From positions 1 to 64,000 of the forward strand of contig OOIN01000046.1 of NCBI GenBank assembly GCA_900323505.1: a stretch of DNA of 64,000 nt, written 5' to 3'. The stretch is from Ustilago trichophora (taxonomy: Eukaryota; Basidiomycota; Ustilaginomycetes; Ustilaginales; Ustilaginaceae). Position numbers and translations under genes: made by a program. The notes under the pieces were generated by a model that was given only the letters and a program-made list of their open reading frames with translations, had not been told where the DNA came from and searched no databases. Positions 55,276-64,000 of this stretch are shown here, piece after piece (the first letter of the stretch is position 1; every line of letters starts with the position of its first letter).

Positions 55276-58200
55276 ATGGACCCTGGTCGATCTCTCCATT
55301 TGCTCGTAAGCCATCATGGCGCCACCACACCATCCTCCTCATCGGTTGCATCCACGAGTACTCCTTCCCTTCTGGTAGACGGCAACAATGCAAGCCAACT
55401 CTCCACTCCGTATACCAGGATTGACACGCCTTTCATTCCTTCTACCTCCTTGATGCACACCGCTGACAAGGACAACGGCGACGGCAACATTCACCATCTC
55501 GTTGCCCATTTCGACCGTCTCAACATGAATTCTCCTCCTAGACAATCCATCGGCCTCGGTGTTTCATTGCTCGACAACTCCCACCTCGAACACGCCTCTC
55601 TTCCTTGTCCAACTGCAACCAAAGATGTTGCTACTTCCGCCCTCACACCTGCCAAATCACAAGCTGTCCTCGCACAAAACGCTCCGCCACTACCAATCAA
55701 CGTTGGAGAGATCTGGTTGAGGATACAGCAAGCCAAAGCTCGTGCGCAGCAGGCCGAGGAAGACAGGAAGCGACTCGAGGCCGAAAAGGAACAAGAGACC
55801 AAGGCTAGAAAAGAGGCAGAGGATCGTGAGTGTCGCGAGATGCAAGCTAGGAAACAGGCAGAGGATCGTGAGCGGCGCAAGATGCAAGCTAGGAAACAGG
55901 CAGAGGAAGACAAGAAGCAAGAGATGCAAGCTAGGAAACAGGCAGAGGAGGAGTTGAAAGAATCACGCCGCAACACCCATCTACCAGAGATTGTCGACGT
56001 CTATGGCAACATGATCCTTCACCAACTACGCAGAGCTCAGCAGAAAGACTCGCATCGGTAGACTCGAACCCAACCGCACTCTTCCTCACTTTCTCTCCCC
56101 CGACCACCTCATGATTCAAGAGATGCCTCTCTTCACCAAATCCATCATCCACATGATGGGCAACGACGACTGCATCCCTCTTCTCCGCACCACTCTCACC
56201 TCTGCTCAACAAGAGGCCAACGCTCAGCATTGCACCGACGAGAAGACAAACGAGTCGTTTTTGCGAATCGGCATGGTTGGTCAAATTCTCCCTCCTGTAC
56301 TCACTGCCATCGCCCAAAAGATGGCGGATCGCCAAGCTCAACTTGAGACTCAAGCCTCGTACGATTCCAGCACCTCGCATCTACTACACTCGTACAAAAC
56401 TCTCGACAGCCTCTTCCCCGGCATCCCTTGGAAGCTCGTAGCCAGCAACAAGTGCACCGTCGCTTCAAAGCTTCTGGATCATATTGAGAGCTCGATCAAC
56501 AACACTCACACTCTTCCAGAACAACCTCCCTTGTCGGACAGAGAGGACGATGACGACCAAAGAGATGCCGCCGATGGCGTTGATTCAGGAAGCCCAGGCG
56601 CCTCGACTTTGAAGAAAGCATTCGATCCGGCCACCTCGAAGCTCCTCAACGACCTCTTCTTTGTCATCAAGGACCAACAGGACCAATACATCACCGTCAA
56701 CATGATTGAGGTCAAGGCCTATCACATCAACAACTTGAAAAGGCTCATTCGTTTCGTCTGCAACCTGGACAATGGCTCGATTGCATCTGGCAGCCAATCT
56801 TGGCAAACCATCGATGTAGCCCAACTTGCTACGGCCAAGCAACTCGATCGTTCAGCTCTCGCAGGCTTCAGTCAGTGCATGGGTTACATTTCCGCGCATC
56901 ACGTCCCCTTTCAGGCGCTCACCACGGGTCTCACCAACATCTTTTGTCGCATCGACCACAGACAGCGTCTCGAGCAGCCCGATGCCCCCGTCCATCTTCT
57001 CTACTATGTCGTCACGGGCCTCTCGGATAAGTACCTGGCCGATGAAGACGAGTCTAGCTTGAAGTGGCATCCTGATCAACTCTGCTTGGCAACGCTCTAC
57101 TCTCTCCTCAAGGGACTCTCGGTGGCTTTCACCACCACCAAAGACGAATGCATCCAGTGGAGCCACAGTCTTGCCAAGGCTCTACCAAAGGTAGAGGATC
57201 TAGGCTTTTGCTCAGGTAAGGATGTCGCCACCAAGCCCGAGGATCGCAAGGGCAAGGCAAACACTGGAGCCGACTTTGACAGTGATGAGGATCCGGACGG
57301 TCATCCTGATCAGGGTGGAAGCCAAGGAGGCTCTAACAGCAACGGTAACACACAAGGTGGAGACGCTGGACGTGGTGGACGCGGTGGAAGTGGTCAAGGT
57401 GGACGTGGACGTGGACGTGGTGGACGTGGCGGACGTGGCCAAGGTCGAGCTCGAGGTGGACGTGCAAGGGGCAAAGGCGATCACAGCGGCAAGCAGGCTC
57501 AGTCCGAGACTCCGCTTGGCACGACCTGCCAGGCGCCTTCGATGCTACCTGACTGCAATTCGGATCCTGAAGAGTGCGATCTCACACCCTCATCGCCTCC
57601 TTCTCTCAACTCTTCCGTCTCCACCGCCTCCTCTTTGTCTGTCAGGACGTCACCTTCTAGCTCGCCTCCGTCCAAATTGGCGCCTTTCAAGTCGGCATTG
57701 CTTGCTCCGGCCTCTCCCTTTCCTCTGCCTCTTTCGACTCCCTACTTTTCCCATGCGGCTGACTACGAGTGGTACGGCATCGAATGTTATCGAGGTCAAA
57801 GCACCACGCTACTCACCCGCCAATGGTGTAGCACTGCCTGCCTGCTTGGTCTCAAGACGGGATCCGTCATGGATCCAGATTGCCCCAACCTCCGGCTTCA
57901 CATTTGGCTCTAGGCAAAGGAGCATGACCTTGACCAGTCTCCGCCGCCGAACCACAGTCTTTCGATTGAACAACTCAGGAACGACATCGAAGCCAAGTTT
58001 CGCTACGGCGAGATTGTACACGTCATGGAGCCAATCCTTGGTTGCGGAAGCTCACGATCTCAGCTCTTCCGTGTCATCCATCCTACCTTAGGTTATGCAT
58101 TTGCGGCCAAGGGATCGCACGTGGACGGCATTGACACACTCAAGGATGAGCTCCAAATCTACGAGCATCTTTGGAATTGCGCTACCCATCCGGCGTCTCA

Positions 58201-58636
58201 GTCAGCGACTTGCAATGGTTTCCCGCTTCTCAGACATGCATCCAGTCGATCTGTACAACACGACATCAAACTTCAGGTTCCCATCTTGTTTGGCATCATC
58301 AAGCTAAGGGAAGAGTTTGATGACATCATGTATCCCTTCTGGCCAATCGAGGGTCAAGTTGAGGAAGGGTATGCATGCAATGCCTTTCTCCTGCTTTTGT
58401 ACCATGGTCTCAGTCTGGCACACCAACGCTCCCGCAACATGGTGCAAGAATATCTCTCTGCCACTGCTCTGCGTCATACCGATAGGCTCCACACCTGGGC
58501 TAAAGATGCCCTATGGCAAGCTGGCATCATCCATTTCGACATAGAACCTCGCAACATGCTCTGGTGCGACGAGCTGCGATCCATCATGATGATCAACTTT
58601 GAGGACGCTCGACTGGTTCAAAGCCAAGCCAATTAG
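55276..58636 (+). pseudogene. Coiled-coil / RGG-box / kinase-like protein, copy 3 (most complete)
   Basis: ATG at 55276 (MDPGRSLHLL). Order: Ser/Thr-rich N-terminus; coiled coil with imperfect 15-residue Lys/Glu/Gln repeats (55740-55960, RKQAEDRERRKMQ); helical middle domain (56250-57190); RGG box (57360-57480); Ser/Pro-rich linker; kinase-like domain (57740-58636) with Gly-rich LGCGSSRS, beta-3 Lys in FAAKGSH, alpha-C Glu in LKDELQIYEHL, catalytic HFDIEPRNML and INFEDAR. The frame slips by one base near 56045 and has a TAG at 57911-57913; both sides remain clearly coding. The DFG-equivalent Asp is Asn. RGG boxes bind RNA; a kinase-like C-terminus recalls CRN-type effectors. Function beyond that is inference. 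Confidence 0.65.
55810..55950 (+). repeat. 45-bp coding repeat (coiled coil)
   Basis: About three imperfect copies of a 45-bp unit containing ATGCAAGCTAGGAAACAGGC, giving charged 15-residue repeats in the coiled coil of kinase-like copy 3. Confidence 0.75.
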
Positions 58637-59192
58637 AGAGGATCGTCGTCTTCCTCTAGGGAGTTGTTCCAGCTCAACGATTCCGCCACAAGCATTTGTT
58701 GATGTTGTCTCAATTTCAACAAGGCTGTCGCTAGTGTTTTGTCTCTCAGAATTGTTTTCTCACGAATCAATGTCTCAATGTTTTCACAATGTTTTTGTTT
58801 CCGCCTTGGTCCATGGACCATTGACATTAGAGGGTCTTCATAACACACACACTCTCTCTCCCTCTCTCTCCTTCTCTCTCCCGCTCACTCACGCGCATGT
58901 TGCAGTGAATTTCTTTTCCTTTTCCTATCTGGCTTTGGATGAGATTCTCTTCCGGCGGTACAAAGCAGCGCTTGCTGAACTGCGAAATGGCTGAGTTCTC
59001 CCGTCGGGTGAGTGGAGTGGAGACGCTTCATTTGCGCTTTATTCTTCATTTGGCTCAGCTGCGCAACCAAGCTCTTTGTTCAGCTCAACTTTCTTGCTTG
59101 CCTTCTTTCCTTACCACTTCCATCGCTTCAGTATCGTCGTATGTCCTTTCCAGACATTGTCTTTTGACATCGATCAAGTTGCTAGCAGACTC
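58637..59192. other. Intergenic between kinase-like copy 3 and NTPase copy B
   Basis: No gene seen; (CT)n run at 58850-58882. The first 110 bp match the 3' flank of kinase-like copy 1. Confidence 0.5.
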
Positions 59193-61184
59193 ATGAACGA
59201 GCTCAATCCAGGTGCAGGCTCTTCTCTGCCTCCTTTGCCCGAGCCCTCACTTGCATCATCACCTTTGGCTTTGAATTGCTCCACTTCTACCATCTCCACC
59301 CCTTCATCCAATCTCGTCACCCCCTCCCCCTCTCACGGCCAAGGCTCGGCACGATCATCGACAGCTCTGCCATCCACTGATGTCCTGTCATCACACCGCC
59401 TAGCAGAGTTGGAGACAACGGAGAGCTCCTTCAGCAACCTCAACCAAGAGATATGGGATTCGGCAGTCAGCCAGTATCAGGCATGTCAAGCCGCCGCCCT
59501 CAAAGAGCCCTTCATCAACCAGAAGTCCCGCCGTGTCTCACAACTGGCTAAAGACCTGGACGACCTCAAGGCTGATTGAGGTTTCATAACCGTTTTCAAC
59601 GTCTTAGGTTTCAGCGACTTCGTCTTCAAGTCGACATGCGGACAAGAACTCCTTGCTCAGGAAATCAAACCACTCACCACTTCCTCCAATGCTCCAGAAG
59701 CTCCCCACTGCCGCCTTGGCCTAGTCCTCCTGAGTATTCAGGCGACCGTAGCCGAACAACAAAACTCGACTGGGGCGCACTTTGTGGACAATTTTGACCA
59801 CGCCTTTCAAGGCAATGCTGCCCTCCGCTTCCTCAAGTTTACTTTTCAGCTCACCAGAGAGTTTTATCAAGAGACATATTACAAGAACACAGCCATCGTA
59901 CAATCCAGCGGCACCGGCAAGACATGCATGGTCCTCGAATTGGCATCCCATGCCCCCCATCCTGTATCTGTGTCTTGGTCACTGAACCCCCCAGCTGGTT
60001 ATGATTTTCCGCCTAGTGACCAGCACGTTGTCAACTACTTTACCTCTGCCAACGCTGGCCTTGGTCCGTATCCATGTGATCTTTGGGTGGCAGCCTTCCT
60101 GGGAGCCTGGTTCGAGCGCCTAGCAGAACGACTGGCTCTACGTCCCACCTTGGCAGCCAAGGCAAGGCACAGTCTTTGGCCATGATGAACCAATATGGCG
60201 ATGGACAAAGATTTGTCTTGGTTCAAAAAACCATGTCCATCCGCGACACCTTCTTTGAAGACATCGGCAAACTTGCAGATACCAAGCTGAGCAACGCTCC
60301 AAAAGACCGTGCCACAAGGGACAACACCTTTGCATTTTGTATGCAGGCCGGCTTGACTGCCCTAGCCAAGCAGCTTGATCAAGTCCGCAAATATCTGTGG
60401 CAGAGACCTGAGAATCACAAGGCCAGAGACATAGCTGCCGAGGTGAATGGCACCAAGTCCAAACTTCCGCCCATCTTTGTGGCCATAGACAAGTGTGTCC
60501 AACTTGTTCACGCTGCCACCTCGCACGACCATTGCCTCAATGGCCTTCGCCGCGCGTGGAACTACATCAATGCTCAGGAAAAAAAGCTCGAGACACCCAC
60601 CTTCTGGCTCATCCAAATTAGCACCCACAGCAGGGCAGCTAAATTGATTGAACCAAGAGAGCTCATGTCTGGTTTTTGAGCTCGGAACCTTGGCACATAC
60701 CCAACCTTTGTGAATTTAGGACTGGATGCCATTCGCTTGGAGCGTCAACCCCTACGCGTGGCGGCTGTCGCCACCCTTCTCTGCAACATTTGCAGCTATG
60801 GCCGCCCACTCTGGGTTTCCCTCCTCCCGCCAACTTTTGGGGGCACGTTCGACTCAAGCTCCTTGGGGGAGAAGAAGACTTTGACCTCACCTTGGATTGG
60901 CCTGGCATAGACCTTTCATACAACATCTTGGCTTTGCGCTTAGCTCTCCGCTTTGTTCCAGTCATCAAAGGGACCAAAGCTGCTTCTCAGAAGACGCTCG
61001 CAACAGAGTCAGTCGACCGCCACATGTGCATCCTCGAAAGGGTTGAGGACGGTGCTGCCTTGGACGTCGGTTCTCCCTCTGAACCAGTGCTTGCTGTTGC
61101 TGCAGCGCTCATCATGCTCCATGTTGATCCATTTCTCAGGATCGACAAGGCTGCAGCATGCAAAAGGTACAAGGACATCATGGT
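59193..61184 (+). pseudogene. CRN-like P-loop NTPase, copy B, decayed and cut by copia element 2
   Basis: ATG at 59193 (MNELNPGAGS). A TGA at 59577-59579 interrupts a frame that resumes and carries Walker A SSGTGKT (about 59914-59934). A frameshift near 60170 moves to the frame with the Walker-B-like IFVAIDKC and sensor-like FWLIQIST; another TGA follows at 60677-60679 and a further slip near 60840 leads into PSEPVLAVAAALIML. Alignment with copy A is collinear, including the stretch around copy A's TAA. The gene ends where the copia LTR begins at 61185, so the nuclease region is absent here. Same family as 36837-40219, clearly a pseudogene. Confidence 0.65.
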
Positions 61185-61489
61185 TGTTAGAGGCTCGAGC
61201 ACCGTATCAGCTCAAGTCTGCTTGCGTGATCACGATAGGCACCGGCACACTGGATGTGCCAGTATCCGGACAGGGGTAGAGGCCCGAGCTCTACCTGCGT
61301 GTGTCGTTCGCAGTTTTCACAGGGTAGGACGTACAAAACCCATATCAGATAGTCAGTGCCTCATCTTGTCTAGTAACCACATCATACACACTGTCTTTAC
61401 TCACTTAGTTAGCGTCAAGGAATCATACTGCGTCCTACCAGCATCCGTGTGTGGATCGACCGACCCACCACCCATCAGGCAAACCAACA
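61185..61489 (+). repeat. 5' LTR of copia element 2
   Basis: Inverted relative to the LTRs of element 1 and similar throughout, including the GATACCGGCACATCC-type core. Starts TGTTAG and ends CAACA. Confidence 0.9.
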
Positions 61490-61507
61490 GATTATGAGAC
61501 CTAGCAG
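61490..61507 (+). other. Primer binding site of copia element 2
   Basis: GATTATGAGACCTAGCAG directly after the LTR, identical to that of element 1; TTATGAG complements the anticodon arm of initiator Met tRNA. Confidence 0.5.
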
Positions 61508-61710
61508 TATCTAGGTTCCTCGACGTTATCAAGAACGATGAGTGCATGCTCCTGAGGTGACAACCTCGGTGGAAGCAAAAGGAAATCATCACCGGTGCAG
61601 CAGGTCGGTCGACCAGTAAACGTGCCAGCACACCAACAAGTGCTTGCCCTCAAGGCTCAAGCAAAAGAGATCAAGAAGCGCGTTCAGCAGCACCAGCAGC
61701 ATCAACGAGA

Positions 61711-62964
61711 ATGGATAGCAAGCTAGAGGGAGCGATGTTGATGGGGTCTCCTCCAGTGCTAAAGGGTAGCAGCAACTACTACACTTGGAGGAGACAGCTT
61801 TGCATCTACTTGGATGGAGTAAACCCGATGATGTGGGAGTCCATCATGGGCATAGCCACCCACCCAGCCGACGTGACCGACAAGCAACTTCGCATGTCTG
61901 TCCAGGCCACGGCAAGACAAGCTGTCAACGTACTCCTGCGCTCCGTTGCTCCAGAAATCGCAAATGTGATAAAGGAAGATCAGACTGCCCACAAGGTTTG
62001 GAAGTACCTCAAGAAGAGATACTCCAAGGGTACGATCATCCAACCATACATCCTCCTGTCCAAACTCGTTCAACTCACCCAGATCAGAGGAGTGAATGAG
62101 TTCATCTCCAACATCAAGCGCATTGCCAACAAGAGATCCCTCATGGGACACCCAATTGACGCTGGCACCAAGCTAGGATGCCTCCTCCAAGGTGTCCAAC
62201 CTCACCTTCACCCTTACACTGCAGCCTACGAGGCACAGTGGGAAGCCATCGCCCTGAGCAAGGCAAGCAGCTCCAGTACAGAGGCCAACGCTGACCTTGA
62301 ACTGGAGCTGGAGCGCCTGTTTGACACCGCTGCGATGGGATTGCGCAACTACAAGGAGTCGGCGCATCTCAAAGAGCAAGAAATCAACACCGCGACGCTT
62401 GCAGCTCGCTTCACCCACCATGGAGGCTTCAAACAGCGCCCTCTCCAAACCCAACAAAAGTCCACCATTGGCAAGGAAGTCGTGTGCTGGGAGTGTGACA
62501 AGACTGGTCACATATTGACTGAATGCCCCAGGAACAAAGAAAAGGGTAAGAAACGCGGGAAACGAGGCAAGGGTGGAAAAGGGACTGGTAAAGGCAACAG
62601 TGGTGGTAATGCTGCTGTTGCTGCCGATGATCAGGTGCTGGCGCTGGCCGCTCTTGCAACGGGCACAGCTAAGGATAAAGTCGAGGACGGCTGGATCTGG
62701 GATACTGGCGCTGACGTCCACATATGCAAGGACGAGTCGATCATGCAGGACTTACAGAGTGCAAAGGGTCGAATCCAACAAGGGCAAGGTCCGCCGATTG
62801 AATATGATACCGTTGGCAGTGTGACTTTGCTCGTCAATACCAACGCAGGGGAAAAGCAAGTGACCTTGTCGAAGGTTGTGTTGCTGAGAGACGGAAACTT
62901 CAACCTGTTCTCCCCAAGGGCAGCAGCCAAGGCGAGCAAAGGAGATGTTAAGAGAGACAAGTAA
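61711..62964 (+). pseudogene. Copia element 2 gag-protease, single nonsense codon
   Basis: 417 aa from ATG 61711 (MDSKLEGAML) to TAA 62962-62964, where element 1 has CAA: a C-to-T change. Reading past it, similarity to element 1 goes on to 63080. Gag capsid region, CCHC knuckle (CWECDKTGHILTECP) and protease motif WIWDTGADVHIC are all intact and better preserved than in element 1. Confidence 0.9.
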
Positions 62965-63080
62965 GGAAGAGAGTGTATCATGGTCAGCAAAGGCCAACAA
63001 CGAGTACAGGCAGTCAGAGCCATTGAACAAAACGGATGCTCTTACCTTGATGTTGTAAATGGAGACGTCGAAAGGGGGAC

Positions 63081-63479
63081 TGTTAAGGCCGTAGGGTCTG
63101 GGTACCGCCTGGCGGCTACGGTCTGAGGGTAGTCGGGTACGGAGGGGTCGTAAACACTTGCCGGAGGGGATGGAGGAGTCAGCACTTCAATACTCAAGTT
63201 AACAATGAGTGAACTAAGTAATACATGCGACGAGGGTCCGGAGGGAAACCTTGTCGAGCGGGAGCAACTCTTAAAAAGGGTTGTCGGCCTCTGGAGGGGC
63301 GCGACAGAAAACTGGTCTGTAGCTCGGCCGAGCCCGTCGCATCTAACACCCCTGGCCGGTGGGAGACTACTGATCGGTACAGGCCAATCGGCGGAGGGCT
63401 CCCGATCCGACGGGCGGCCGTAGCTCTTGTCGGGAATCAGAACACGGACCAATAAAGGGGTTGGGCAACGGTCCCAACA
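63081..63479 (+). repeat. Putative 5' LTR of a third LTR-type element
   Basis: Starts TGTTAAGGCC exactly at the break in copia element 2 and could end CCCAACA at 63479. It is markedly GC-richer than its surroundings. The right border is uncertain since no clear primer binding site follows. The candidate 5-bp target flank is GGGAC (63076-63080). Confidence 0.5.
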
Positions 63480-63756
63480 TTACCCCCCCGTCCGAGGTCG
63501 GCTGGTCCTCCAGACGAGAGATCAAGCTGTCGGCGCAGACCAATGCCGTCGGCGGGAGGGGGTCACATCCGATCGTGCATCCGAACCTACACCGGTCCCA
63601 CCAACTTTGTAAAGTCATGACCAAGGGATCACCAAGGTGATCGTGATGGAGGCGCAGGCGGAGTGCCTGCCATTTGAATGCCTTGAGGGTTGAGGCGCAG
63701 TGCACGGCCGCAGCCGCTCTGGCCCTGATTTTGACCAGTCGGCTCGAGCAACCCAC

Positions 63757-63766
63757 ACATATATTA
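63757..63766 (+). promoter_or_regulatory. TATA-like box
   Basis: ACATATATTA, 60 bp upstream of the ATG at 63826, followed by a CTTCC-rich leader. Confidence 0.4.
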
Positions 63767-63825
63767 ATCACGTCTCCGCCGTCCCTTCCTTCTTCCTTCC
63801 TTCCCTCCTCCATCAATCCACCAAA

Positions 63826-64000
63826 ATGTCCTCCCCCTCGCCAGCCTCTCTCATGGGACCCGACTCCCTCGCTGGCATTTTGCCACCAGCCTCCCTCGCG
63901 GGCTCCGATGCCCCTCTCCCTCCTTCTGGTGCCGTGGTGTCCGCCCCCGAGTCTGGCGCGCCGCCTCCTCCTGCCCGCCAGCGGTCGCCTCCGTATCCTG
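63826..64000 (+). CDS. Start of a gag-like protein, cut by the window edge
   Basis: ATG in the context CCAAAATG after a TTCCTTCCTTCCC leader. The visible 58 residues are Pro/Ser/Ala-rich (MSSPSPASLMGPDSLAGILP, then PPPPARQRSPP), as in the N-terminus of many fungal Ty3-type gag proteins. Together with the LTR-like start at 63081 this suggests the inserted element's gag, but no diagnostic motif is within the window. Confidence 0.4.
   Translation, partial: MSSPSPASLMGPDSLAGILPPASLAGSDAPLPPSGAVVSAPESGAPPPPARQRSPPYP

Larger units (their letters stand above)
61185..63080 (+). mobile_element. Copia element 2, same family as element 1, interrupted
   Basis: LTR 61185-61489 (305 bp, TGTTAGAGG ... CCAACA), the half-tRNA primer binding site, then gag-protease. 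It inserted into NTPase copy B (5-bp left flank ATGGT) and is cut at 63080 by another LTR-type element; pol lies beyond the window or is lost. The right flank duplicate is not visible. Confidence 0.9.

Noticed and set aside
63367..63816. 149-aa minus-strand frame in the LTR/leader region
   Set aside because: Antisense to the LTR-like and leader sequence of the inserted element; no motif.

Overview
The window starts at a chromosome end: 183 bp of CCCTAA repeats (TTAGGG on the other strand) run straight into the coding sequence of a telomere-linked RecQ-like helicase. TTAGGG telomeres, a telomere-linked helicase with an OrsD/DUF3505-like zinc region, introns of about 68-119 nt with CTAAC-type branch sites, Ty1/copia and Fot1/pogo elements and Crinkler-like NTPase-nuclease genes point to a filamentous fungus. 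A basidiomycete is likely; the species cannot be named from the sequence.

Layout. 0-11.5 kb is classic subtelomere: the truncated helicase, which also carries a tyrosine-recombinase-like signature, decayed interstitial telomeric repeats, an oxygenase-like gene fragment, a tRNA-like relic, a 934-aa zinc-finger protein, a 21-bp minisatellite and two small genes. 11.8-15.6 kb is a nest of about 150-bp foldback (MITE-like) elements, some inserted in one another. 15.6-20.8 kb is one complete but decayed copia element on the minus strand with 307-bp LTRs and a CCTTG target duplication. 21-32.5 kb holds host-like unknown genes; one is resolved into four exons. 32.5-36.7 kb is mostly non-coding with simple repeats.

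36.8-61.2 kb is the most unusual part. Two copies of a P-loop NTPase gene, one retaining a PD-(D/E)XK-like nuclease region, flank three copies of a gene coding for a coiled-coil/RGG/protein-kinase-like protein. This looks like the transposon-derived Crinkler (CRN) effector world, where NTPase-nuclease and kinase modules recur. Every copy is damaged, and the three kinase copies are damaged at different catalytic motifs. Between them lie a copia remnant and a tandem array of about 155-bp units interrupted by a complete 2.2-kb pogo-like transposon with TA target duplication and 27-bp inverted repeats.

61.2-64 kb is a nest: NTPase copy B is cut by a second copia element of the same family, which is itself cut by a GC-rich LTR-type element running off the window. 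In the track-style reading frames many apparent starts are GTG or TTG; starts given here are ATG unless stated.
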